A stretch of 64,000 nt of DNA from Pseudomonadota bacterium. Its GTDB lineage: Bacteria > Pseudomonadota > Gammaproteobacteria > Steroidobacterales > Steroidobacteraceae. This document shows, piece after piece, positions 8,002 through 25,482 of this stretch. The stretch is taken from positions 1 to 64,000 of the forward strand of contig QGVD01000013.1 in the NCBI GenBank assembly GCA_003242685.1, in the 5' to 3' direction. Made by a program: the position numbers and the translations under genes. Numbering within the stretch: position 1 is the first letter of the stretch; the number at the start of each line of letters is the position of its first letter. The notes under the pieces are model-generated. The model searched no databases. It was not told where the DNA came from and was given only the letters and a program-made list of their open reading frames with translations.

Positions 8002-8838
8002 TCAGCGCACCCTGTTCTTGCGGCGCTGAACGATCATGTTGTCGGTTCGCTTGTTGCGGCGCGTCTTGTAACCCTTGGTGTTCCAGCCCCAGGGCGAAAC
8101 CGGGTGCGGGTTACCCTGTCCGGACTTGCCCTCGCCGCCGCCGTGCGGGTGATCGACCGGGTTCATCGCGAGACCGCGGACCGTCGGGCGAATGCCGCGC
8201 CAGCGCTTCGCACCCGCCTTGCCGTAGCTGCGCAGGTTGTGCTCGTCGTTGCTGACCTCGCCGATCGTGGCGCGGCAGTCGATGTGCACCTTGCGGATCT
8301 CGCCCGAGCGCAGACGCAGGTACGCGTAGATGCCTTCGCGCGCGGTGTACTGCACCGAGGTGCCGGCGCTGCGCGCGAGCTGGCCGCCCTTGCCGGGCTT
8401 GAGCTCGACGTTGTGCACCAGCGTGCCGACCGGGATGTGACGCAGGGGCAGCGCGTTGCCCGGCTTGATCGGCGCCTCGGGACCGGAACGGATCTCATCG
8501 CCCGGCTTCACGCCCTTGGGGGCGATGATGTAGCGGCGCTCACCGTCGAGATACTTGATGAGCGCGATGTGCGCCGTGCGGTTCGGATCGTACTCGATGC
8601 GCTCGACCTCGCCCGGAACGCCGTCCTTGTCGCGGCGGAAGTCGATGATGCGGTACCTCTGGCGCGAGCCGCCGCCGTGGTGCCGCGTCGTGATGCGGCC
8701 CATGTTGTTGCGCCCGCCGGTCTTGTTCTGCGGGACCGTGAGCGGCAGGTACGGACCGCCCTTGTAGAGGTGCGAGCGGTCGATCCGCACGACGGTGCGG
8801 GTACCCGGGGAGGTTGGCTTGAGTTTGATGAGCGCCAT
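8002..8838 (-). CDS. rplB: 50S ribosomal protein L2
   Basis: L2 is needed for subunit association and lies close to the peptidyl transferase centre. The 278-aa product begins MALIKLKPTSPGTRTVVRID and has the SVRGLAMNPVDHPHGGGEGK-type C-terminal signature containing the conserved histidine. Length is the family norm. Confidence 0.98.
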   Translation of the reverse strand: MALIKLKPTSPGTRTVVRIDRSHLYKGGPYLPLTVPQNKTGGRNNMGRITTRHHGGGSRQRYRIIDFRRDKDGVPGEVERIEYDPNRTAHIALIKYLDGERRYIIAPKGVKPGDEIRSGPEAPIKPGNALPLRHIPVGTLVHNVELKPGKGGQLARSAGTSVQYTAREGIYAYLRLRSGEIRKVHIDCRATIGEVSNDEHNLRSYGKAGAKRWRGIRPTVRGLAMNPVDHPHGGGEGKSGQGNPHPVSPWGWNTKGYKTRRNKRTDNMIVQRRKNRVR

Positions 8839-8857
8839 GTGCGTTCCTCGACGGCCG

Positions 8858-9160
8858 TCAGGCCTTCGCCCCCGTCTCGTAGTCGATGGACTGACCCGGA
8901 GCGAGCCGGACGTAAGCCTTCTTCCAGTCCTGCGTGCGGCCCACCTGACGGCCGAAGCGGCGCGTCTTGCCGGGCTCGTTCACCACCTGCACGCCCGTGA
9001 CCTTGACGTCGAACATCAGCTCGACCGCCTGCCTGATCTCGGTCTTCGTCGCATCGCGACGGACGCGGAAGGTGTACTGATTGTTGTTCTGCATGGCGAG
9101 CGACGTCTTCTCCGTCACGTGCGGAGCCAGCAGAACGGTCATGAGCCTTTCGCGCTTCAC
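8858..9160 (-). CDS. rplW: 50S ribosomal protein L23
   Basis: L23 forms part of the exit site where trigger factor and SRP bind. The 100-aa product begins at a GTG (9158-9160) that overlaps the rplD stop as GTGA. This start gives KRERLMTVLLAPHVTEK, which matches the N-terminal length of E. coli L23 better than the internal ATG six codons later. Confidence 0.96.
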   Translation of the reverse strand: MKRERLMTVLLAPHVTEKTSLAMQNNNQYTFRVRRDATKTEIRQAVELMFDVKVTGVQVVNEPGKTRRFGRQVGRTQDWKKAYVRLAPGQSIDYETGAKA

Positions 9161-9762
9161 TGCAGACGCTCCTCGATCATCTTCACCGCGCCGACCGTCA
9201 TGAGCACCTTGTCATGGCGCGCGAGGCTCACCGGGTTGAGGCCCGACACCTCCACCACCTCGACGTCCGGCAGATTGCGCGCGGCCAGGAACAGCTTCTC
9301 GTCGATGGCCTCGACGACGATGAGCACGTTGTCGAGCGACCAGGACTTGAGCTGGCTGACGAGCAGCTTCGTCTTCGGCGCCTCGAGCGAGATGCCCGAG
9401 GTCACGACCAGCCGGTCCTGACGCGCGAGCTCGGAGAGCATCGAGCGCAGCGCGCCGCGGTACATCTTGCGGTTGACCTTCTGCGCGTAGCTGCGCGGCT
9501 TGGCGGCGAACGCACGGCCGCCGCCGACGAAGATCGGTGAGCGGATCGAACCGTGGCGCGCGCGGCCCGTGCCCTTCTGGCTCCACGGCTTCCTGCCGCC
9601 GCCGCTCACTTCGGCGCGCGACTTCTGCGCCTTCGTGCCCGCACGACCGGTCGCCAGGTAGGCGGTGATGACCTGGTGCACGAGCGCTTCGTTGAATTCG
9701 CGGCCGAAGGTCTGCTCGGAAACCTGCAGCTCGCCCGCGCCGTCGATGACTTTCAGCTTCAT
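9157..9762 (-). CDS. rplD: 50S ribosomal protein L4
   Basis: L4 reaches into the exit tunnel and, in enterobacteria, represses the S10 operon through its leader RNA. The 201-aa product has the loop region KPWSQKGTGRARHGSIRSP (about residues 57-76) and the Rossmann-like body. Its stop overlaps rplW. An unusual leader lies just upstream of rplC in this genome, so autoregulation may enter there instead of before rpsJ. Confidence 0.98.
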   Translation of the reverse strand: MKLKVIDGAGELQVSEQTFGREFNEALVHQVITAYLATGRAGTKAQKSRAEVSGGGRKPWSQKGTGRARHGSIRSPIFVGGGRAFAAKPRSYAQKVNRKMYRGALRSMLSELARQDRLVVTSGISLEAPKTKLLVSQLKSWSLDNVLIVVEAIDEKLFLAARNLPDVEVVEVSGLNPVSLARHDKVLMTVGAVKMIEERLQ

Positions 9763-9774
9763 GATGGCGGGCCC

Positions 9775-10488
9775 TTACTTCTTCGCCTGCTTCTGACCGC
9801 CGCCGGCGGCGCCCTTCGTCGGGGCGATGGTCTTGCGCGCGGCCTGACGCGCGGCCTTGAGCGACGGACGCACGATGACGTTGCCGCCCTCGGCACCCGG
9901 CACCGCGCCGCGCACGAGCAGGAGATTCCGCTCGACGTCGACCTCGACGACGCGCAGGTTCTCGACCGTACGGCGCACGACACCCATGTGGCCGGCCATG
10001 CGCTTGCCCTTGAACACGCGGCCGGGCGTCTGACGCTGACCGATGGAACCCGGCGCGCGGTGCGACACGGAGGCACCGTGCGAGGCGTAACCGCCCGCGA
10101 AGTTGTGGCGCTTCATCGTGCCGGCGAAGCCCTTACCGATCGTCGTGCCGGTGACGTCGACGATGTCGCCGGGCTTGAAGATATCGACCTTCACCTCGCT
10201 GCCGGGCTGCAGGTCGGTGTTCTCGGAATCGGCGAGACGGAACTCGACGAGTCCCCTGCCCGGCGCGACGTTGGCCTTGGCGTAGTGTCCGGCCACGGCC
10301 TTCGTCAGAAGCTGCGGACGGCGCGTGCCGAACGTGACCTGAACGGCGCGATAGCCGTCCTTTTCCTGCGTTTTCACCTGGGTGACGCGGTTCGGGAGCA
10401 CCTCGATCACCGTGACGGGCACGGTTTCACCGGCCTCCGTGAACACGCGCGTCATGCCGCACTTGCGGCCGACCAGACCGATAGCCAT
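9775..10488 (-). CDS. rplC: 50S ribosomal protein L3
   Basis: L3 is an early-assembly protein that reaches the peptidyl transferase centre; its loop glutamine is methylated by PrmB in many bacteria. The product from ATG 10486-10488 is 237 aa, longer than the 209 aa of E. coli because of a lysine/alanine-rich C-terminal tail (APTKGAAGGGQKQAKK). The signature FAGTMKRHNFAGGYASHGAS is intact. It is separated from rpsJ by 306 nt that include a promoter and structured leader. Confidence 0.97.
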   Translation of the reverse strand: MAIGLVGRKCGMTRVFTEAGETVPVTVIEVLPNRVTQVKTQEKDGYRAVQVTFGTRRPQLLTKAVAGHYAKANVAPGRGLVEFRLADSENTDLQPGSEVKVDIFKPGDIVDVTGTTIGKGFAGTMKRHNFAGGYASHGASVSHRAPGSIGQRQTPGRVFKGKRMAGHMGVVRRTVENLRVVEVDVERNLLLVRGAVPGAEGGNVIVRPSLKAARQAARKTIAPTKGAAGGGQKQAKK

Positions 10489-10758
10489 GTGTTTTCCTCT
10501 CAAGCGGCGCGCACTGCGATTGGCGCGCGCCAGTCACGTCAACGGGTGGAGGGACAGGAGAAGTACGCGCGCGCCGGAAGGCGCCGCCGTTCTCTCTCGA
10601 GTGGTCTTGGAGCCCGACGCCGGCCGCGCAGCCGGCCCGCTCCAACCTCGCCCGATGCCGTTATTGGTGCGGCCCGCCGGAGATCCCCCGGGGGCCCTGA
10701 AAAAGGCCGCGAAGTATACGCGGCGTACCATGCCGGCACAAGCCGGCTCAGGGATCCT
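10489..10758 (-). promoter_or_regulatory. Structured leader before rplC
   Basis: This stretch between rpsJ and rplC holds no gene. Downstream of a promoter-like pair (10,713-10,741) the transcript of about 215 nt could fold strongly. An outer 7-bp stem pairs 10,607-10,613 with 10,639-10,645 (TTGGAGC/GCTCCAA), closing an inner GCCGGC palindrome stem; a second GC-rich repeat lies at 10,681-10,710. By position it is a candidate autoregulatory leader for rplC-rplD onward; the E. coli L4-binding leader lies instead before rpsJ. Function is inferred. Confidence 0.5.
10713..10741 (-). promoter_or_regulatory. Candidate sigma-70 promoter for rplC
   Basis: On the minus strand TTGTGC (10,741-10,736) is followed after exactly 17 nt by TATACT (10,718-10,713), five of six matches to the -10 consensus. 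It would start a transcript near 10,706, giving rplC and downstream genes their own transcription unit. Confidence 0.6.
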
Positions 10759-10787
10759 GCCGGCGGCCGCATTCGGCGGCCGCCGGC
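10759..10787 (-). repeat. Strong hairpin after rpsJ
   Basis: A perfect 12-bp GC-only inverted repeat with a 5-nt loop begins 7 nt after the rpsJ stop. No T tract follows on the minus strand, so it is not a classical intrinsic terminator. It could stabilise the 3' end or pause transcription before the downstream rplC promoter. Confidence 0.6.
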
Positions 10788-10794
10788 CGGCCGA

Positions 10795-11106
10795 TCACTG
10801 CAGTTTGATCTGAACGTCGACGCCCGCCGGGAGCTCCAGCTTCATCAGGGCATCCACCGTCTTGTCGGTCGGATTGAGGATGTCCATCAGACGCTTGTGG
10901 GTCCGCAGCTCGTACTGATCGCGCGCGTCCTTGTCGGCGTGCGGCGAGATCAGCACGGTGAAGCGCTCCTTCTTCGTCGGCAGCGGAACCGGCCCGCGCA
11001 CCGTCGCGCCGGTGCGCTTCGCCGTCTCCACGATTTCACGCGCCGAGTTGTCGATCAGGCGATGATCGAACGCCTTGAGCCTGATCCGGATGTTCTGATT
11101 AGCCAT
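10795..11106 (-). CDS. rpsJ: 30S ribosomal protein S10 / NusE
   Basis: S10 is a head protein of the small subunit and, as NusE, part of antitermination complexes binding NusB and NusG. The 103-aa product MANQNIRIRLKAFDHRLIDN is full length and has the RTHKRLMDILNPTDKTVDAL signature. It sits after tuf with a 74-nt gap, as in many non-enteric proteobacteria where str and S10 operons are fused, but is detached from rplC by a 306-nt gap. Confidence 0.98.
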   Translation of the reverse strand: MANQNIRIRLKAFDHRLIDNSAREIVETAKRTGATVRGPVPLPTKKERFTVLISPHADKDARDQYELRTHKRLMDILNPTDKTVDALMKLELPAGVDVQIKLQ

Positions 11107-11180
11107 GGACAGTACCGCTCGATAAGTTTTGCCGATTCGACAGGGCGCGCGCTCCGAAGCTCACGCGGCGCTCGCCGCGC

Positions 11181-12371
<1,191 letters not shown>

Positions 12372-12446
12372 GGAATGCTCCGCAGGCTCCTTCAGCCCGA
12401 AATTTGCCTCGCGGCCCGCGCATCGAGCGCGGGCCGCTCACGATGA

Positions 12447-14537
12447 CTACTTCTTGTTGATGATCCCTTCGGCGATGTTGGGCGGGACCTCGACGTACTT
12501 CTTGAACTCCATCGTGAAGGTCGCACGGCCCTGGCTCATCGAACGCACCGTGGTCGCGTAGCCGAACATTTCGGCGAGCGGCACTTCGGCCGTGATGACC
12601 TTGCCCGACGGGCTGTCGTCCATACCCATGATCTGACCGCGCCGGCGGTTCAGATCGCCGATGATGTCGCCCGAGTACTCCTCGGGCGTCACGACTTCCA
12701 CCTTCATGATGGGCTCGAGGAGAACCGGCTTCGCCTTCTTGAAGCCTTCCTTGAAGCCCATCGACGCCGCGATCTTGAACGCCATTTCGCTCGAGTCGAC
12801 GTCGTGGTAGGAGCCGTCGAACAGCGTGACCTTGACGTCCACGACGGGGTAGCCGGCGATGACACCCGTCTCGCAGGCCTCGCGCACGCCCTTGTCGACC
12901 GCGGGGATGAACTCCTTCGGCACGACACCGCCCACGATCGCGTTGACGAACTCGTAGCCCTTGCCCGGCTCCTGCGGCTCGAGGCGCAGCCACACGTGAC
13001 CGTACTGGCCGCGGCCGCCCGACTGACGGACGAACTTGCCTTCCTGCTCGACGGTCGCGCGGATCGTCTCGCGGTAGGCCACCTGCGGCTTGCCGACGTT
13101 CGCCTCGACCTTGAACTCGCGCTTGAGGCGGTCGACGATGATCTCGAGGTGCAGCTCGCCCATGCCGGCGATGATCGTCTGACCCGACTCCTGGTCCGTG
13201 TACGTGCGGAACGACGGGTCTTCCTTCGCCAGGCGCTGCAGGGCGACGCCCATCTTCTCCTGGTCGGCCTTGGTCTTCGGTTCGACGGCGACGTGGATCA
13301 CCGGCTCGGGGAACTCGATCTTCTCGAGCGTGATCGGGTGCTCCACTGCGCACAGCGTGTCGCCGGTGATGACGTCCTTGAGGCCGACGGCCGCGGCGAT
13401 GTCGCCCGCGCGCACTTCCTTGATCTCGTTGCGCTCGTTGGCGTGCATCTGCAGCAGACGGCCGACGCGCTCCCTCTTGTCCTTGGTCGGCACGTAGACG
13501 GTGTCACCCGAGTTCAGCACGCCCGAATAGACGCGAAGGAACGTGAGGTTGCCGACGAAGGGATCGTTCAGGATCTTGAAAGCGAGCGCGGCGAACGGCT
13601 CGTCGTCGCTCGCCTTGCGCGTGATCTGCTCACCGTTCGGGCCCGTGCCCTTGACGTCGGGCATGTCGACCGGCGAGGGCATGAAGTCGATGATCGCGTC
13701 GAGCAGCGCCTGCACGCCCTTGTTCTTGAAGGCCGTGCCGCACATGCACAGCACGATCTCGTTCCGGATGGAACGCTCGCGCAGACCCTTGCGGATCTCG
13801 GCATCGGTCAGCGAACCTTCTTCGAGATACTTGTTGAGCAGCTCCTCGTTGGCCTCGGCCGCCGCCTCCACCATCTGATGGCGGTACTCCTCGGCCTGAT
13901 CCTTGAGGCGCTCCGGGATGTCGCGGTACTCGAAGCGCATCCCCTGGGTTTCCATGTCCCAGTAGATGGCCTTCATGCGGATCAGGTCGACGACGCCCTC
14001 GAAGTTGTCCTCGGCGCCGATCGGGATCTGGATCGGCACGGGATTGCCGCCCAGACGCTTCTTGATCTGGTCCACGCAGCGGAAGAAGTTCGCACCCGCG
14101 CGGTCCATCTTGTTGACGAACGCGATGCGCGGCACGCCGTACTTGTTCATCTGCCGCCACACGGTCTCGGACTGCGGCTGCACGCCCGACACGGCGCAGA
14201 ACACCGCAACCGCGGAGTCGAGCACGCGGAGGCTCCGCTCCACCTCGATGGTGAAGTCCACGTGGCCCGGCGTGTCGATGATGTTGATGCGATGCTCGGG
14301 GTAGGACTGATCCATCCCCTTCCAGTAGCAGGTGGTCGCCGCGGACATGATCGTGATGCCGCGCTCCTGCTCCTGCTCCATGAAGTCCATGATGGCCGCG
14401 CCGTCATGGACCTCGCCGAGCTTGTGCGAGACGCCCGTGTAGAAGAGGATGCGCTCCGTCGTGGTCGTCTTGCCGGCGTCGATATGCGCCGAGATACCGA
14501 TGTTCCGGTAGCGCTCGATTGGAGTAGTGCGGGGCAC
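12447..14537 (-). CDS. fusA: Elongation factor G
   Basis: EF-G drives GTP-dependent translocation and helps ribosome recycling. The 696-aa product has P-loop AHIDAGKT (residues 17-24), the DTPGH motif, NKMD, and domains II-V through the C-terminal RSMSQGRATFTMEF. Translation begins at a GTG (14,535-14,537), giving MPRTTPIERYRNIG; no better ATG lies upstream. It lies between rpsG and tuf in the str operon. Confidence 0.98.
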   Translation of the reverse strand: MPRTTPIERYRNIGISAHIDAGKTTTTERILFYTGVSHKLGEVHDGAAIMDFMEQEQERGITIMSAATTCYWKGMDQSYPEHRINIIDTPGHVDFTIEVERSLRVLDSAVAVFCAVSGVQPQSETVWRQMNKYGVPRIAFVNKMDRAGANFFRCVDQIKKRLGGNPVPIQIPIGAEDNFEGVVDLIRMKAIYWDMETQGMRFEYRDIPERLKDQAEEYRHQMVEAAAEANEELLNKYLEEGSLTDAEIRKGLRERSIRNEIVLCMCGTAFKNKGVQALLDAIIDFMPSPVDMPDVKGTGPNGEQITRKASDDEPFAALAFKILNDPFVGNLTFLRVYSGVLNSGDTVYVPTKDKRERVGRLLQMHANERNEIKEVRAGDIAAAVGLKDVITGDTLCAVEHPITLEKIEFPEPVIHVAVEPKTKADQEKMGVALQRLAKEDPSFRTYTDQESGQTIIAGMGELHLEIIVDRLKREFKVEANVGKPQVAYRETIRATVEQEGKFVRQSGGRGQYGHVWLRLEPQEPGKGYEFVNAIVGGVVPKEFIPAVDKGVREACETGVIAGYPVVDVKVTLFDGSYHDVDSSEMAFKIAASMGFKEGFKKAKPVLLEPIMKVEVVTPEEYSGDIIGDLNRRRGQIMGMDDSPSGKVITAEVPLAEMFGYATTVRSMSQGRATFTMEFKKYVEVPPNIAEGIINKK

Positions 14538-14575
14538 TAGAGTCTTCCTTGTAGCTCGATGTTCGCCGGCAGGGA

Positions 14576-15055
14576 TTACCAGCGATAGTGGGCGAACGCC
14601 TTGTTGGCCTCCGCCATGCGGTGAGTGTCTTCACGCTTGCGCACGGCCGCGCCGCGGTTCTCCGCGGCATCCAGCAGCTCGTGGGCGAGCCGCAGCGCCA
14701 TGGACTTCTCACTGCGCGCGCGCGCGGCCTCGATCACCCAGCGCATGGCCAGTGTCTGGCGACGGGTGGCACGGACCTCAACCGGCACCTGATACGTGGC
14801 ACCGCCAACGCGCCGGGACTTCACCTCGACCACGGGCTTGACGTTCTCGAGCGCCTGGGCGAGCACCTCGATGGCCTCGGCGCCCTGGCGGCCGGTCTTC
14901 TCCGCGATGCGGTCGAGGGCACCGTAGACGATGCGCTCGGCGACCGACTTCTTGCCGTTCTTCATGACGACGTTCATGAACTTGGCAAGCATCTCGTTGT
15001 TGTACTTCGGGTCCGGCAGGACGGTGCGGACGGGAGCCCGGGCTCGACGCGACAT
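14576..15055 (-). CDS. rpsG: 30S ribosomal protein S7
   Basis: S7 is the primary head-assembly protein and the usual str-operon autorepressor in E. coli. The 159-aa product MSRRARAPVRTVLPDPKYNN carries the family signature KFMNVVMKNGKKSVAERIVYGA, here split by the conserved helix. The final AFAHYRW matches the short-tailed S7 form. It starts 20 nt after rpsL. Confidence 0.98.
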   Translation of the reverse strand: MSRRARAPVRTVLPDPKYNNEMLAKFMNVVMKNGKKSVAERIVYGALDRIAEKTGRQGAEAIEVLAQALENVKPVVEVKSRRVGGATYQVPVEVRATRRQTLAMRWVIEAARARSEKSMALRLAHELLDAAENRGAAVRKREDTHRMAEANKAFAHYRW

Positions 15056-15075
15056 GATGCGCTCTCCTCAGGAAA

Positions 15076-15450
15076 TCATTTCTTCGGGCGCTTGGCGCCG
15101 TACTTGGAGCGTCCCTGCCTGCGCTCGTTGACGCCGGCACAGTCGAGCGTGCCGCGGATGGTGTGGTAGCGCACGCCGGGAAGGTCCTTGACACGGCCGC
15201 CACGGATCAGCACGACCGAGTGCTCCTGCAGGTTGTGCCCCTCGCCGCCGATGTAGCTCGTCACCTCGTAACCGTTGGTCAGACGGACGCGGCACACCTT
15301 GCGCAGCGCGGAGTTCGGCTTCTTCGGCGTCGTGGTGTAGACGCGCGTGCAAACGCCGCGCTTCTGCGGCGAGCCGCCGAGCGCGGGGACCTTCGTCTTC
15401 TCAGCCTTCGTCCGGCGCGGATGCCGGATCAGCTGACCTGTCGTGGCCAT
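15076..15450 (-). CDS. rpsL: 30S ribosomal protein S12
   Basis: S12 controls decoding accuracy at the A site. The 124-aa product contains TPKKPNSALRKVCRVRL with the lysine at residue 43 (equivalent to E. coli Lys42) and RVKDLPGVRYH (Lys87 region), so no common streptomycin-resistance substitution is visible. It is the first gene of the str operon, behind a consensus promoter and a leader hairpin. Confidence 0.98.
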   Translation of the reverse strand: MATTGQLIRHPRRTKAEKTKVPALGGSPQKRGVCTRVYTTTPKKPNSALRKVCRVRLTNGYEVTSYIGGEGHNLQEHSVVLIRGGRVKDLPGVRYHTIRGTLDCAGVNERRQGRSKYGAKRPKK

Positions 15451-15526
15451 GTCGTCTCCAAGATTCTTGAGCTGCGAGGGCGCGGAGGCGGCGAACCGCC
15501 GCCGCGCGATTCGCGGCTAGGAAGAA

Positions 15527-15561
15527 ACACCGGGCCGCCTGGATGAGGGGCGGCCCGGTGT
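15527..15561 (-). terminator. Attenuator-like hairpin in the str leader
   Basis: A perfect 13-bp stem (ACACCGGGCCGCC arms) with a 9-nt loop lies between the str promoter and rpsL. On the transcribed minus strand it is followed by TTTCTTCC, resembling a weak intrinsic terminator. It lies about 77 nt upstream of the rpsL start, so it is likely a transcription attenuator or a regulated leader structure. Confidence 0.65.
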
Positions 15562-15619
15562 CGTGAATTACTGCTTTCGGCCCGGCATGGAATGTGGGCC
15601 GTGCCGACAAAGGCCGGCG

Positions 15620-15648
15620 ATTCTAGGAAGGCACCCCCTGCCTGTCAA
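15620..15648 (-). promoter_or_regulatory. str operon promoter
   Basis: On the minus strand TTGACA (15,648-15,643) is followed by a 17-nt spacer and TAGAAT (15,625-15,620), which is 11 of 12 consensus positions. It predicts a transcript start near 15,613 and a leader of about 160 nt before rpsL. Confidence 0.8.
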
Positions 15649-15914
15649 CGGTGTTGCAACGCGGTTCCCGTCGTCACTCGCTCACCGCTCGCCCGCCGGG
15701 AGCCTCTCCGGTCCACCGTCAGCGCGAGGCTTGCGGGAACTCGAGGCACGAAGCTTGCTCTTTGCGGTGCAGCAGGCTACAGCGAGCACCTCCATGCGGA
15801 CCCGGTTCGACAGCTTCTCCGTGATCCTCGGGTTGATGATCCTCGTCGCCGTGCTGGCCGGCAGCCTCTGAAACCGGCCGCGGACGACGGGACCCTCGCC
15901 TCGTGGGCCGCACG
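15649..15914. other. Intergenic spacer between rpoC and str promoter
   Basis: No confident gene is present in this gap. A 25-residue plus-strand ORF at 15,794-15,871 (ATG to TGA) would encode MRTRFDSFSVILGLMILVAV and five more residues, a plausible single membrane span, but no good ribosome binding site precedes it. The remainder shows nothing recognisable. Confidence 0.35.
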
Positions 15915-15916
15915 AG

Positions 15917-15954
15917 GCAAGAAAGAGCCCGGCGCTCTTCAGCGAACGCCGGGC
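15917..15954 (-). terminator. Intrinsic terminator of the rpoBC operon
   Basis: An 8-bp GCCCGGCG/CGCCGGGC stem with a 12-nt loop (15,927-15,954) is followed on the minus strand by TCTTTCTT. It lies 41 nt after the rpoC stop and separates the rpoBC unit from the str operon. Confidence 0.75.
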
Positions 15955-15994
15955 CCTGGACCGAACGGACTCGAAGCGCCCTGAGGGAGCCGCT

Positions 15995-20200
<4,206 letters not shown>

Positions 20201-20233
20201 GTTTCCTCCGTCCCCGCCTCACCCGGTTTCTCG

Positions 20234-20261
20234 CCCTCTCTCCCGCGAGCGGGAGAGAGGG
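20234..20261 (-). repeat. CCCTCTCTCCCG-type intergenic repeat, rpoB-rpoC
   Basis: A perfect 13-bp inverted repeat (CCCTCTCTCCCGC arms, 2-nt centre) fills the rpoB-rpoC gap, preceded by TCACCCGG. Related elements lie at 24,455-24,515 and 28,075-28,116, so it is one copy of a dispersed REP-like family. In the mRNA it would form a stable hairpin between the two polymerase genes. Confidence 0.75.
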
Positions 20262-20277
20262 TCGGGAGAGGGGAGAA

Positions 20278-24357
<4,080 letters not shown>

Positions 24358-24454
24358 CGTGTCACCTTTCGAAAACGGAAAATTCGCGCGGCGCAGGCGC
24401 AGAAAGCCCGGGATTCGCACCCCAGGCCTTCTGTGCCTCCGCAGCGCGGTCGTG

Positions 24455-24515
24455 CCCACTCACCCGTCTCTCTCCCGCCGACCGGGAGAGAGGGCGCCGA
24501 AGCCGGGTGAGTGGG
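24455..24515 (-). terminator. Attenuator-like double hairpin, rplL-rpoB
   Basis: A 12-bp outer stem (CCCACTCACCCG/CGGGTGAGTGGG) encloses a 10-bp inner stem (CTCTCTCCCG/CGGGAGAGAG) with a 5-nt loop. It starts 10 nt after the rplL stop and about 100 nt before rpoB. In E. coli an attenuator in this position reduces rpoBC transcription relative to rplJL; no T tract is seen here, so it may act by pausing or RNA processing. It belongs to the same repeat family as 20,234-20,261. Confidence 0.65.
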
Positions 24516-24525
24516 TACATGGAGG

Positions 24526-24918
24526 TTACTTGACCTCCACCTTTGCGCCGGCCTCTTCGAGCTTCTTCTTGATGGTCTCGGAATCCGCCTTGGAGACGGC
24601 CTCCTTCACGGTCGAGGGCACGCCCTCGACGAGGTCCTTCGCCTCCTTCAGGCCGAGGCCGGTGATCTCGCGGATCACCTTGATGACGCTCACCTTCTTG
24701 TCCGCAGGGTACTCCTTGAGGATGACGGTGAATTCGGTCTTCTCTTCGGCCGGAGCGGCGGCGGCAGCGCCCGCGGCAGCGCCAGGCGCGGCGGCGATCG
24801 CGACCGGAGCGGCGGCGGTCACGCCGAACTTCTTCTCCATGTCGGAGATGAGTTCGACGACCTCCATGATGCTCATCTTGGAAATTGCATCGAGGATTTC
24901 GTCTTTGGTTACAGCCAT
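24526..24918 (-). CDS. rplL: 50S ribosomal protein L7/L12
   Basis: L7/L12 forms the stalk that recruits translational GTPases. The 130-aa product has the N-terminal dimerisation helix region (MAVTKDEILDAISKMSIMEV), an alanine-rich hinge (about residues 38-60) and the C-terminal factor-binding domain (KVIREITGLGLKEAKDLVEG). The hinge is a little longer than that of E. coli (121 aa). Confidence 0.98.
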   Translation of the reverse strand: MAVTKDEILDAISKMSIMEVVELISDMEKKFGVTAAAPVAIAAAPGAAAGAAAAAPAEEKTEFTVILKEYPADKKVSVIKVIREITGLGLKEAKDLVEGVPSTVKEAVSKADSETIKKKLEEAGAKVEVK

Positions 24919-24948
24919 GTCGGGTCTCCTGAAACGATATTCAAGACA

Positions 24949-25482
24949 TCAGGCACCGGCGGCCTGCTTCTGATCGCGAATCGCCGCGATCGTCCGGACC
25001 AGCTTCGCCTGCGGTTCCGCAAGCGTGCGCACGAGCTTCTCGATCGGCGCCTTGAGCACGCCGAGGAGCTGCGCGAGCGCCTGCTCGCGGGTGGGCAGAC
25101 TCGCGACCTTGTCGATCTCCTTGCCGGGCATCACCTGCCCGCCGAGGGCGACGAGCGTCGCGACGAGCTTTTCGTTCGCCTTCGCGAATTCCTTCACCAG
25201 GCGCGCAGCCGCGCCCGGATCGTCCTTCGAGAACGCGAGCACGAGCGGCCCCTTGAGCTGAGGAGCGATCGGCTCGTACGGCGTGCCGGCGACCGCCCGG
25301 CGGGCCAGCGTGTTCTTCACGACACGCAGGTACACGCCCTGGGCGCGCGCCTTCGCACGCAGCTCCGTCATCTGCGCCACCGTCAGGCCGCGGTATTCGG
25401 CAGCGACCACGGACTGGGCTTGCGCCGCAATCGCGTTCACTTCCGCTACCAGCGCCTTCTTGTCTTCGAGGTTGAGTGGCAT
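24949..25482 (-). CDS. rplJ: 50S ribosomal protein L10
   Basis: L10 anchors the L7/L12 dimers and, as the L10-L12 complex, represses its own mRNA. From ATG 25,482 (MPLNLEDKKALVAEVNAIA) it is 177 aa; a start five codons earlier lacks family support. The C-terminal helix that binds L12 dimers is present. The upstream 261 nt form the candidate L10 leader. Confidence 0.97.
   Translation of the reverse strand: MPLNLEDKKALVAEVNAIAAQAQSVVAAEYRGLTVAQMTELRAKARAQGVYLRVVKNTLARRAVAGTPYEPIAPQLKGPLVLAFSKDDPGAAARLVKEFAKANEKLVATLVALGGQVMPGKEIDKVASLPTREQALAQLLGVLKAPIEKLVRTLAEPQAKLVRTIAAIRDQKQAAGA

Noticed and set aside
15563..15871. 102-aa plus-strand ORF upstream of rpsL
   Set aside because: It covers the str promoter and leader in the opposite direction; only its last 25 codons resemble a membrane peptide, with no start signals.
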